Source: Bacteroidia bacterium (GTDB taxonomy: Bacteria > Bacteroidota > Bacteroidia > Flavobacteriales > Flavobacteriaceae). Taken from it: a DNA stretch of 35,616 nt. The stretch spans positions 1-35,616 of the forward strand of contig JAUIKV010000002.1 of NCBI GenBank assembly GCA_030430615.1, written 5' to 3'. A model generated the notes under the pieces. It ran no database searches and was not told the origin of the DNA. It was given only the letters and a program-made list of their open reading frames with translations. Position 1 is the first letter of the stretch. Each line of letters begins with the position of its first letter. Positions 9,125 through 17,540 of the stretch are shown piece by piece. The position numbers were made by a program, and so were the translations under genes.

Positions 9125-11241
9125 AATCAGCTGACTCCTTCATTAAGGCAAGAAAGCTCAAAACCAGGCAGCAGGACTTCACGGATTGCGGTGCAGCATG
9201 TCTTGTTTCCGTGTGCAGGTACTACGGGTTGCATGTTTCCATCAGTCAGGTGCGGTCTATGGCCGGTACTGACCAGCAGGGCACCAGCATCATGGGCCTC
9301 CTGGAGGCTTCTAAAAAGCTCGGGTTCGACGCTCGGGGCGTTCAAGGGAATCAACAAAGTCTCTTCAAAATTCCCAAACCCGCTCTTGCCCATGTAGTGC
9401 TTAGGAACGGACGTCATCACTATGTCGTCATCTGTCAGGTAAAAAGAACATATATCAAGATCATGGACCCTGCCAACGGAAAGTTGAAACGAATGACCTG
9501 GGTAGAGTTCTCAGATATTTGGAAAGGCATTCTTTTGATCCTCTTGCCATCGGATTCCTTTGAGCCGGGAGCAAAAACCAGCCAGGTCTGGCCGTGGTTC
9601 TGGAGGCTGCTCAAACCTCATTACAGAATTCTCATTCAGGCCGTCCTGGGATCGTTACTCTATACCTTACTCGGATTCTCAACATCAGTCTTTATCCGAA
9701 ACATTACAGACAAAGTGCTGGTTTTCGGAGATTTGTGGCTATTGAAGACTATGGGGTTGGCCATGATTGTAATCCTAATCCTGCAACTCGCACTTAGTGT
9801 ATTTAAAGATGTGTTCATCATTCGAATTGGTCAGGAAATCGATGCCCGCCTGGTCCTTGGTTATCAGAATCACCTGTTTCGGCTCCCTCAACGATTCTTC
9901 GACACGATGAAAATCGGTGAAATCATCTCTAGAGTAGGAGATGCAATTAAAATTCGAATGTTTATAAGTCACACCGTGATGTCTCTGACTGTGAATGTGT
10001 TCATCGTGATACTATCCTACCTTTTGATCCTGTACTACAATTGGCAGATAGGCTTGTTCCTGATTGCAATGATCCCGATGTACTGCGCAGTTTTTCTCCT
10101 TACAGACATTTTCAACAGAAAAACCGAAAGAAGAGTGATGGAGGCGTCCGCTCAGCTTGAAAGCCATCTGGTGGAGTCTCTACAGGGCATCCGCACGCTC
10201 AAATTTTTTGGTGCGGAATCCTATGTGCTGGAGAAAACAGAAGTGAAATTCCTATCGTTACTGAGGGCCGGTTACCGCTCCTCTCTCAACCAGGTGTTCG
10301 CACAGAGCAGCTCTTTCGGTATCCAAAATCTATTTACCACCGGGCTTCTTTGGTTGGGATCCTTCTATGTACTTGATTCCCATTTGACGACCGGTGAGCT
10401 TCTGTCAGTATATGCGATTCTAGGATATCTTACCGGGCCCATTGCAGCTGTCGTCTCCTCAAATAAAAGCATTCAAAACGCTCTCATTGCTGCAGACAGG
10501 CTTTTCGAAATCACTGACCTCGATACGGACCAACCCAAAGAGGGGGTGTCTTTAAGTGAAAACGGGAGTGGAGACGTTGTTTTCGATCGAATCGACTTCC
10601 AATACAAACCCGGACTGAAAGTGCTCAACAAGTTTAGTGCAAACATCCGCGCCGGAGAGATCACCGCGATCCAAGGTGAGAGTGGGTCCGGAAAATCAAC
10701 CATTCTAAACCTTTTGCAAAGAGCATATCCCATCGACAATGGTACTATAAAGATAGGGGGCACCGATCTGAGATATATCAACGACGCAAGTCTCAGAAAA
10801 GTGATTTCAGCTGTTCCTCAAAACATTGAATTGTTCTCGGGTACCATTGCAGAAAATATTGCTTTGGGCGATTCCAGCATGGACCTGAAAAGAGTTTTGG
10901 AAATCATAAATCTCCTGGAAATGGAGGATTTTATCGAAAACCTCGAACACGGCTGTCACACTCTGATCGGTGAGAGCGGGGTCAGTCTTTCCGGCGGCCA
11001 AAGACAACGCATCGCTATTGCGCGGGCCCTTTATCGAAAACCCCAAATCCTTTTGCTCGACGAACCCACCTCTTCTTTGGATGGGCAATCCGAGAAGTCA
11101 ATGATTCGCGCTATTGAAAGTTTGAAAAGAGAAGGAAAAACCGTCATTATCGTCTCTCATCGAAGGAGCACTCTCGCAAAGGCAGATCGCATTTTAGTCA
11201 TGGAAAAAGGAAAGATATCTCAAGAACAAAAAGCAATTTAA
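9121..11241 (+). CDS. Peptidase-containing ABC transporter (PCAT; C39 peptidase - TM - NBD), double-glycine peptide processing and export
   Basis: 706 aa; C39 domain QQDFTDCGAACLVSVCRYYGL, RHHYVVI, IMDPANG; Walker A GESGSGKST, signature LSGGQRQR, Walker B ILLLDEPTSSLD. Confidence 0.96.
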   Translation: MKSADSFIKARKLKTRQQDFTDCGAACLVSVCRYYGLHVSISQVRSMAGTDQQGTSIMGLLEASKKLGFDARGVQGNQQSLFKIPKPALAHVVLRNGRHHYVVICQVKRTYIKIMDPANGKLKRMTWVEFSDIWKGILLILLPSDSFEPGAKTSQVWPWFWRLLKPHYRILIQAVLGSLLYTLLGFSTSVFIRNITDKVLVFGDLWLLKTMGLAMIVILILQLALSVFKDVFIIRIGQEIDARLVLGYQNHLFRLPQRFFDTMKIGEIISRVGDAIKIRMFISHTVMSLTVNVFIVILSYLLILYYNWQIGLFLIAMIPMYCAVFLLTDIFNRKTERRVMEASAQLESHLVESLQGIRTLKFFGAESYVLEKTEVKFLSLLRAGYRSSLNQVFAQSSSFGIQNLFTTGLLWLGSFYVLDSHLTTGELLSVYAILGYLTGPIAAVVSSNKSIQNALIAADRLFEITDLDTDQPKEGVSLSENGSGDVVFDRIDFQYKPGLKVLNKFSANIRAGEITAIQGESGSGKSTILNLLQRAYPIDNGTIKIGGTDLRYINDASLRKVISAVPQNIELFSGTIAENIALGDSSMDLKRVLEIINLLEMEDFIENLEHGCHTLIGESGVSLSGGQRQRIAIARALYRKPQILLLDEPTSSLDGQSEKSMIRAIESLKREGKTVIIVSHRRSTLAKADRILVMEKGKISQEQKAI

Positions 11242-11254
11242 TCGTATCACACGC

Positions 11255-11611
11255 ATGAATACCTTGAAACAAATCGAACAACTCCGAAAATTGCACGGCA
11301 TGATCAAACTTGAGTCTACAGGAAGCCCTAAAATGATGGCGAAAAAGATGCATGTCAGCGAAAGACAGCTCTACAATCTGATCGATCAACTTCGAACGAT
11401 GGACGCTCCAATTCGCTTCAACAGGCGTGCAAACACCTACTTCTACGCGCATGATTTTGAACTCCTGGTGAATATTTCGGTTAAGATAATCCAAGGGGAT
11501 CAGGTTCTTCAAATCTACGCAGGAGAAAATCAATACTCAATTTTTAGCTCCCTGCAAGGTTCGTGCAGCAACGAAAACTATCTTGGCCATGTCATGACAG
11601 CTGTAAGTTAA
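11255..11611 (+). CDS. Small helix-turn-helix protein, putative regulator of the peptide cassette
   Basis: 118 aa; GSPKMMAKKMHVSERQLYNLIDQLRTMDAPIRFNRRANTYFY resembles an HTH_11/WYL-type N-terminal wHTH; co-directional, 13 nt after PCAT. Confidence 0.75.
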   Translation: MNTLKQIEQLRKLHGMIKLESTGSPKMMAKKMHVSERQLYNLIDQLRTMDAPIRFNRRANTYFYAHDFELLVNISVKIIQGDQVLQIYAGENQYSIFSSLQGSCSNENYLGHVMTAVS

Positions 11612-11644
11612 ACCCGATCTTTTTTAGATCATAAATCTGCAACT

Positions 11645-11821
11645 ATGAAACAAACGCAATTATTGAAAATGAGAGAACTCAACAGAAATGAACTTTTGGA
11701 AATCAGAGGTGGCAACCCAATCTTGGTCGGATTGGGTGTGCTCACCACCCTGATCAGCCTGGGAAAGGCGGCAGATCAGGTTGGCCAATGGTTCGTGCAA
11801 GGGTGGAACAACCCAAAATAA
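11645..11821 (+). CDS. Double-glycine leader peptide precursor 1 (58 aa; bacteriocin/signal-type)
   Basis: Not in the ORF track (below size cutoff). MKQTQLLKMRELNRNELLEIRGG|NPILVGLGVLTTLISLGKAADQVGQWFVQGWNNPK; LNRNELLEIRGG is a canonical GG leader; next to a C39 PCAT. Confidence 0.85.
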   Translation: MKQTQLLKMRELNRNELLEIRGGNPILVGLGVLTTLISLGKAADQVGQWFVQGWNNPK

Positions 11822-11834
11822 AAAAGCGAAAAAG

Positions 11835-12011
11835 ATGAAAATGGATGTATTGAATAGAAACGACCTTATTGCCCTGTCTCAATCAGAGCTGTTCGAGATA
11901 ACAGGAGGTGGAGGTCCAATAAGCGAAGCTCTCGAATGGTATTACAAGACAATGGGAAGCTTTTACAGGGGTTTGTGGGATGGACTCACAGGAGCCGATC
12001 CAAAACTTTGA
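11835..12011 (+). CDS. Double-glycine leader peptide precursor 2 (58 aa; bacteriocin/signal-type)
   Basis: MKMDVLNRNDLIALSQSELFEITGG|GGPISEALEWYYKTMGSFYRGLWDGLTGADPKL; the listed ORF start 11781 lies inside precursor 1, so the real start is most likely 11835 (or 11841). Confidence 0.85.
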   Translation: MKMDVLNRNDLIALSQSELFEITGGGGPISEALEWYYKTMGSFYRGLWDGLTGADPKL

Positions 12012-12016
12012 AGACA

Positions 12017-12262
12017 ATGAAAATAATAAACTCAAAGATCTGGATCTATCTTTTTTTGCTGGTAGGTATTGGGAATTTTTTAATGATGATCGATACGCTT
12101 TTGTCCTCTGGAGATCAGGCGTTTTCAATTTTCTCGATTCCAACAAACAAATGGACGAATGTCGCCTTTTTTGCCACTATTGCTTTCTTCCTGATCTATT
12201 CAGGAGTCTATCAGAACAAGAAAATGAACGAAAAAACACAAAACGAAGATGCTACTGACTGA
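12017..12262 (+). CDS. Small two-TM membrane protein, candidate immunity protein
   Basis: 81 aa from ATG 12017: MKIINSKIWIYLFLLVGIGNFLMMIDTLLSSGDQAFSIFSIPTNKWTNVAFFATIAFFLIYSGVYQNKKMNEKTQNEDATD; starts 5 nt after precursor 2 and overlaps precursor 3. Confidence 0.65.
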   Translation: MKIINSKIWIYLFLLVGIGNFLMMIDTLLSSGDQAFSIFSIPTNKWTNVAFFATIAFFLIYSGVYQNKKMNEKTQNEDATD

Positions 12263-12425
12263 AAACTTAGGCTTGCGCTCGCTCGAGCAGGACAAACTCA
12301 TTCGAATTACTGGAGGGGCGGAACCTGCGGAAGGTTCTTATGCGGCTGGCTATGCCATTGGCAGGTGGTTCAACCAAATGTTCCAAATTTGGCACTATGG
12401 ATTGACGCATTTGAACGACCGATGA
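12249..12425 (+). CDS. Double-glycine leader peptide precursor 3 (58 aa; bacteriocin/signal-type)
   Basis: Not in the ORF track. MLLTENLGLRSLEQDKLIRITGG|AEPAEGSYAAGYAIGRWFNQMFQIWHYGLTHLNDR; GG leader; overlaps the upstream ORF by 14 nt. Confidence 0.83.
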   Translation: MLLTENLGLRSLEQDKLIRITGGAEPAEGSYAAGYAIGRWFNQMFQIWHYGLTHLNDR

Positions 12426-12437
12426 GGTTCCAAAAAT

Positions 12438-12467
12438 CTGCCGGGTTGAATTTGGCCCGGCAGTTTT
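12438..12467 (+). terminator. Rho-independent-like terminator ending the peptide cassette
   Basis: CTGCCGGG-ttgaatttgg-CCCGGCAG followed by TTTT, just after precursor 3. Confidence 0.65.
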
Positions 12468-12525
12468 CGATAAATGTTTGCCGATCTAGGGATTCCTTTT
12501 AACGAATGGACCCTTTTAAAATGTG

Positions 12526-13821
12526 TCAGGATACTTTTAATAGAAAGTAGTTTCTCTTTCCCCTTTGTAAAAGTATGAACTGGTTGGCAATCAAATCGTT
12601 TTCCGAAAGGATAAAGCCTTCTTGTACCTTCTCTTTATTGATCGAAATTGAATTTTCCTTGAGGGCGCGCCTGGCTTCTCCATTTGACTTCAGGAAACCT
12701 GACTTTTCATTGAGCGCATCAACAACATCGATTCCGTTTTTCAGGTCAGCTCTGGAAAGATCTGCCTGGGGAACACCTTCAAAAATGTCCAAAAAAGTTT
12801 GCTCATCCAAGGATTTCAAATCTTCCGCAGTAGATCTTCCGAACAGGATGCTGGAAGCCCTCACTGCATTTTCCCAAGCCGCTCTGCCATGCGTCATGAC
12901 GGTTACCTCCTCGCCGATTCGCTTTTGAAGCAATCTCAGGTGCGGAGCCTTCTTGTGCTCTTCTATTAGCTCCTCAATCGTCGCCTTGTTGAGGAAGGTA
13001 AAGATCCTGACGTAATTCTCGGCGTCCTCATCAGAAGCGTTTAACCAATACTGGTAAAATTTATATGGGGAAGTCCTCCTTGCGTCCAGCCAAATGTTTC
13101 CCCCCTCGGTCTTGCCGAATTTGGTGCCGTCGGCTTTTGTCACCAACGGGCTGGTCAGTGCAAAGGCTTTTCCCTGAACCTTTCTTCGAATCAATTCGGT
13201 TCCCGTCGTAATGTTGCCCCATTGGTCACTTCCTCCAATTTGCAGTTTGCAATCGTAATGCGTGTAAAGATGGAGAAAGTCATATCCCTGGACGAGCTGA
13301 TAGGTGAATTCGGTAAAGCTCATCCCTTCCTTTGATTCTGAACTGATCCGGTTTTTAACCGAATCTTTTGCCATCATGTAATTCACTGTGATGTGCTTTC
13401 CGATGTCCCTGGCGAATTCGAGGAAAGATAGATTCTTCATCCAGTCGTAATTGTTCACCATCTCAGCTGAATTCTCAGCTTCTGCAGAGAAATCTATGAA
13501 TCGCTCGAGCGTTTTCTTAACACCCTGAATGTTCTTGTTCAGGGTTTCCTCATCCAGCAGATTTCGTTCATTGGACTTTCCTGAGGGATCTCCTATCATC
13601 CCCGTAGCCCCTCCAACAAGTGCTATGGGTTTATGCCCCGCTCTCTGAAGATGCATAAGGAGAATGATCTGAACCAGGCTTCCGATATGCAGAGAATCTG
13701 CTGTGGGGTCAAAACCGATATAAGCGGAAGTCGACTCTTTCTGAAGCTGCTCCTCGGTACCGGGCATAATATTGTGCAAAAGCCCTCTCCATCTCAACTC
13801 TTCAACGAAATTCTCTGTCAT
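12526..13821 (-). CDS. tyrS: Tyrosine--tRNA ligase
   Basis: [21 protein letters not shown]...[17 protein letters not shown] (HIGH-like), [13 protein letters not shown] (KMSKS-like); start likely 13821 rather than 13857. Confidence 0.95.
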   Translation of the reverse strand: MTENFVEELRWRGLLHNIMPGTEEQLQKESTSAYIGFDPTADSLHIGSLVQIILLMHLQRAGHKPIALVGGATGMIGDPSGKSNERNLLDEETLNKNIQGVKKTLERFIDFSAEAENSAEMVNNYDWMKNLSFLEFARDIGKHITVNYMMAKDSVKNRISSESKEGMSFTEFTYQLVQGYDFLHLYTHYDCKLQIGGSDQWGNITTGTELIRRKVQGKAFALTSPLVTKADGTKFGKTEGGNIWLDARRTSPYKFYQYWLNASDEDAENYVRIFTFLNKATIEELIEEHKKAPHLRLLQKRIGEEVTVMTHGRAAWENAVRASSILFGRSTAEDLKSLDEQTFLDIFEGVPQADLSRADLKNGIDVVDALNEKSGFLKSNGEARRALKENSISINKEKVQEGFILSENDLIANQFILLQRGKRNYFLLKVS

Positions 13822-13917
13822 TTTCACAAAAATTTCAGCAAATATAAAAAAGATCATCTCAAGAACTTCTAATCATTGGGTTTATTCTGGTACCTGTATA
13901 TTGACTATTTTCGTATC

Positions 13918-14925
13918 ATGATTCTAGTCACGGGTGGAACTGGTTTGGTCGGATCTCATTTGCTTCACTTCCTTTCGAGGGAGCACAGTGAAATACGAGC
14001 GATTTACAGAAGGACGAGCGACCTCAACGGCGTTAAGAAGATTTTTAGCTTCTATGGAGGAGACAGCGAGAGCTTCTTTGAAAAAATTCGTTGGGTAGAA
14101 GCGGATCTTTTGGATCTGTCAGCGCTTGAAGATGCTTTCCGGGACGTTACGCATGTTTACCACTGCGCGGCTCTTGTTTCTTTTATCACTTCGGATTATC
14201 ATAGAATGCGGCGCGTCAATATAGAAGGTACGACCAACATTGTCAATCTCTGCATATCAAATCGGATTCAAAAACTCTGTTATGTTAGTTCTGTTGCTGC
14301 CATCGAAAATCGCGGAGAAGGTGAGGTCACAAATGAATCAGACCATTGGACCAACACAGCTGGCAAAAGTGGGTATGCCATTACTAAATACGGGGCTGAG
14401 ATGGAGGTTTGGAGAGCTTCGCAGGAAGAAGTTCCGGTCGTTATTGTGAATCCCGGTGTGATATTGGGTTCTGGGTCCTGGCACAAGGGAAGTGGCACTC
14501 TTTTCAGCCGTGTTGCCGGAGGTCTTCCTTTCTATACGACGGGTGTTACGGGTTTTGTTGATGTTCAGGACGTGGTGAGAATCATGATTTCTTTGATGGA
14601 AAGCGACATACAAAATGAGCGATTTATCCTCGTTGCGGAAAACCTGACCTATCGGGATGTGCTTTTCAAAATAGCCGACAGCCTGAAAAAACGGAAACCG
14701 GGCATCAAAATAAACAGATGGATGACGGAATTCATTTGGAGATTCGAATTGCTGAAGAGTAAAATTACGCTATCCCCTCCCCTGCTTACCAAACATACGG
14801 CACGCTCCTCGGTATCAAATCATCCTTTCTCCTCTCAAAAAATAATCGACACTTTGGGTTGTTCTTTTGCGAAAATGGATGATTGTATCGATCGCGTAGT
14901 GAAAAACTACAAAAGTGATCATTGA
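13918..14925 (+). CDS. NAD(P)-dependent epimerase/dehydratase (extended SDR)
   Basis: MILVTGGTGLVGSHLLHFLS; YxxxK motif (SGYAITKYGAE). Confidence 0.88.
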   Translation: MILVTGGTGLVGSHLLHFLSREHSEIRAIYRRTSDLNGVKKIFSFYGGDSESFFEKIRWVEADLLDLSALEDAFRDVTHVYHCAALVSFITSDYHRMRRVNIEGTTNIVNLCISNRIQKLCYVSSVAAIENRGEGEVTNESDHWTNTAGKSGYAITKYGAEMEVWRASQEEVPVVIVNPGVILGSGSWHKGSGTLFSRVAGGLPFYTTGVTGFVDVQDVVRIMISLMESDIQNERFILVAENLTYRDVLFKIADSLKKRKPGIKINRWMTEFIWRFELLKSKITLSPPLLTKHTARSSVSNHPFSSQKIIDTLGCSFAKMDDCIDRVVKNYKSDH

Positions 14926-14931
14926 GGAGTT

Positions 14932-15351
14932 CTAGTACTCAATTTCTTCAATTCTCTTCAAGCTGTCTGCAGGCATACGGTCTCTGCGCTTGCTGGCATT
15001 TATGGCCGAATCCCGCTCGTTCTCATATTTTTCGTGAAGAGCCTCCAGCCTGCGTTCTATTTCTTCAAACATTTCTTCATATTCCACAGCCTGGGAAGTG
15101 TAATAAATATTACTAATGGCGAAGCGAGTGCTGTCTATGCCGTACTTTTCGTAAACCAGGGACATGTAATTCCGGTCTTTTTCACTGTTCTTATTCCTAA
15201 GATTCGAGGTTCCAACGGCCAGGTGCATCTCATAAATGAGATCAATCATGGTGTCTCTGGGAATCAGATTCTCAGGTTTCTCATAGTTCACCTTGCTTTC
15301 ACAGGAAATGATGAGCAGGAATGCCAGTATGACCAATACTTGTCTCTTCAA
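14932..15351 (-). CDS. DUF4296-like lipoprotein
   Basis: 139 aa; lipoprotein signal MKRQVLVILAFLLIISCES; NLIPRDTMIDLIYEMHLAVG pattern. Confidence 0.75.
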   Translation of the reverse strand: MKRQVLVILAFLLIISCESKVNYEKPENLIPRDTMIDLIYEMHLAVGTSNLRNKNSEKDRNYMSLVYEKYGIDSTRFAISNIYYTSQAVEYEEMFEEIERRLEALHEKYENERDSAINASKRRDRMPADSLKRIEEIEY

Positions 15352-15373
15352 TTTTGTCGGTGTCTTTTTTCTA

Positions 15374-16714
15374 TCAACGGTTAAACATCAAGCGACGACC
15401 TTTCTCATCTTCGTAGAAAACACCTTCTTTGAATACCAGGTTTCCGTTGACAAAGGTATGGGTCACCGAAGACGTAAAGGACTGGCCCTCAAAAGGCGAC
15501 CAGCCGCATTTGTAAAGAATATTCTCAGGATTGACCGTTTGGGACATATTTGGGTCCACTATTACCAAATCGGCAAAATACCCTTCCCTAATGAATCCTC
15601 TTTTCTCAATTCGAAACAATCTAGCTGGATTGTGACACATTTTTTCGACCATTTTTTCCAAAGTGATCTTTCCTTCTTTAACCGCCTCCATCATAACGAC
15701 TAAAGCGTGCTGAACCAGAGGGCCTCCACTCGGTGCCTTTGTGTATACCTGGGCCTTTTCTTTCAGGGTATGAGGGGCGTGATCCGTGGCTATAACGTCT
15801 ATCCGATCGTCTAAAAGGGCTTTCCAAAGCCCAGCTTTGTCTTTTTGTGACTTCACGGCTGGGTTCCATTTGATGAGGGAGCCCTTTTCCTCGTAGTCAC
15901 GATCATCAAAGGTCAAATGATGGATACAAACCTCTGAAGTGATGCGCTTTTCTTCCAGCGGTATTTTGTTGGTGAACAACTCGGTCTCTTTTGCCGTTGA
16001 AAGGTGAAAAACATGTATGCGCGCACCTGTTTTTTTAGCCAGTTCGACGGCTCTGGAGGAAGAAAGATAACAAGCCTCCTCGCTTCGAATGACAGGGTGC
16101 AGCTCCATGGGTATATCATCACCATATATGCTTTTTTGCTTGTCTAAATTATTTTTTATAGTTGTCTCGTCTTCGCAATGAAGGGCGATTAGAAGATCCG
16201 TGGAAGAAAATATTTTTTCAAGGGCCACCTCATCATCGACGAGCATGTTGCCCGTTGACGACCCTAAAAACAATTTTATGCCCGCGACATTTCTCCCATT
16301 CGTCTTCAGGAGCTCCTCCAGATTGTCATTTGTGCCTCCAATCATAAAAGAGTAGTTCGCAAGAGAAACTTTTTGCGCTATTTTGAACTTATCCTCGAGT
16401 AATTCCTGGGTTGTGGCGTTCGGAACCGTGTTGGGCATTTCGATGAAGGATGTGATGCCTCCTGCAACTGCGGCCTTCGATTCTGAGCCGATATCCGCCT
16501 TGTGAGTAAGACCTGGTTCCCTGAAATGCACCTGATCGTCGATGACTCCCGGCATCAAATATCGATTCTTTGCATCAATGATCATGGTGTTTAGAGGAAT
16601 GTTATCAATGCGTTCGCCAATTTGCTTGATAATATCACCTTCTACGAGGACGTCCCGTTTTTCGACAGATCCTTCATTGACTAGCCTTGCGTTTTTTATC
16701 AATACTCCGTTCAT
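15374..16714 (-). CDS. pyrC: Dihydroorotase (amidohydrolase family)
   Basis: 446 aa; VIDDQVHFREPGLTHKADIGSESKAAVAGGITSFIEMPNT, ATDHAPHTLKEK. Confidence 0.9.
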   Translation of the reverse strand: MNGVLIKNARLVNEGSVEKRDVLVEGDIIKQIGERIDNIPLNTMIIDAKNRYLMPGVIDDQVHFREPGLTHKADIGSESKAAVAGGITSFIEMPNTVPNATTQELLEDKFKIAQKVSLANYSFMIGGTNDNLEELLKTNGRNVAGIKLFLGSSTGNMLVDDEVALEKIFSSTDLLIALHCEDETTIKNNLDKQKSIYGDDIPMELHPVIRSEEACYLSSSRAVELAKKTGARIHVFHLSTAKETELFTNKIPLEEKRITSEVCIHHLTFDDRDYEEKGSLIKWNPAVKSQKDKAGLWKALLDDRIDVIATDHAPHTLKEKAQVYTKAPSGGPLVQHALVVMMEAVKEGKITLEKMVEKMCHNPARLFRIEKRGFIREGYFADLVIVDPNMSQTVNPENILYKCGWSPFEGQSFTSSVTHTFVNGNLVFKEGVFYEDEKGRRLMFNR

Positions 16715-16722
16715 ACTGGTGT

Positions 16723-17466
16723 TTATGCGGTTTTTTGAACCTTGCTGCCCTTGGGCAGTCCGGCCATTCTCATTCTAATAATGCCAAAAATGGCCTCTGT
16801 GATTATGGTTTTGCTCATCTTTGATTCTCCTTCGGTTCGGTCAGTGAATATCACAGACACTTCCTGGATATTGAAACCATGTTTCCAGGCTTTGAATTTC
16901 ATTTCAATCTGAAAGGCGTAACCCACGAACTTTATTTTATCTAACTCTATGGTTTCCAACACTTTTCTACTCCAGCATACAAATCCTGCGGTAGTGTCGT
17001 GATAGGGAATCCCAGTTACAATCTGTACGTATTTCGAGGCAAAATAAGAGAGAAGAACACGACGCATCGGCCAATTCACCACATTCACACCCCTGGAATA
17101 CCTGGATCCTATCGAAACATCGGCCCCATCCCTGGCACATTTATCATAAAGACGAACGAGATCTTCGGGATTATGAGAAAAATCTGCGTCCATCTCAATT
17201 ATGTAGTCATAATTTCTTTCAAGGGCCCATTTGAAACCGTGAATGTACGCCCTTCCTAGCCCGTTCTTTTCTTTACGGATTTCCAAATAAAGGCTTTTTG
17301 GAAACTCTTCTTGAATTTTTCTGACAATATCAGCGGTTCCATCAGGAGAGCTGTCGTCTACGACCAGGATATCAAAAGATTTTTTTTGGGAAAAAGTGGC
17401 TCTGATGATCTTTTCAATGTTTTCCTTTTCGTTATACGTAGGAATAATGACCAGAGTGTCGTGCAT
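16723..17466 (-). CDS. Polyprenol monophosphomannose synthase-like GT2 glycosyltransferase
   Basis: 247 aa; VIIPTYNEKENIEKII, DILVVDDSSPDGTADIV, EMDADFSHNPEDL. Confidence 0.9.
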   Translation of the reverse strand: MHDTLVIIPTYNEKENIEKIIRATFSQKKSFDILVVDDSSPDGTADIVRKIQEEFPKSLYLEIRKEKNGLGRAYIHGFKWALERNYDYIIEMDADFSHNPEDLVRLYDKCARDGADVSIGSRYSRGVNVVNWPMRRVLLSYFASKYVQIVTGIPYHDTTAGFVCWSRKVLETIELDKIKFVGYAFQIEMKFKAWKHGFNIQEVSVIFTDRTEGESKMSKTIITEAIFGIIRMRMAGLPKGSKVQKTA

Positions 17467-17540
17467 AATACCGAGATTGTACCCGCAAAGTTAAGATAAT
17501 TAATTACTAATTTTGTGTTAAGATTATCCGCCAGATCCTG

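Noticed and set aside
11198-11533. 111-aa minus-strand ORF across the PCAT end and HTH gene
   Set aside because: Antisense shadow of well-supported plus-strand coding; no recognisable protein features.
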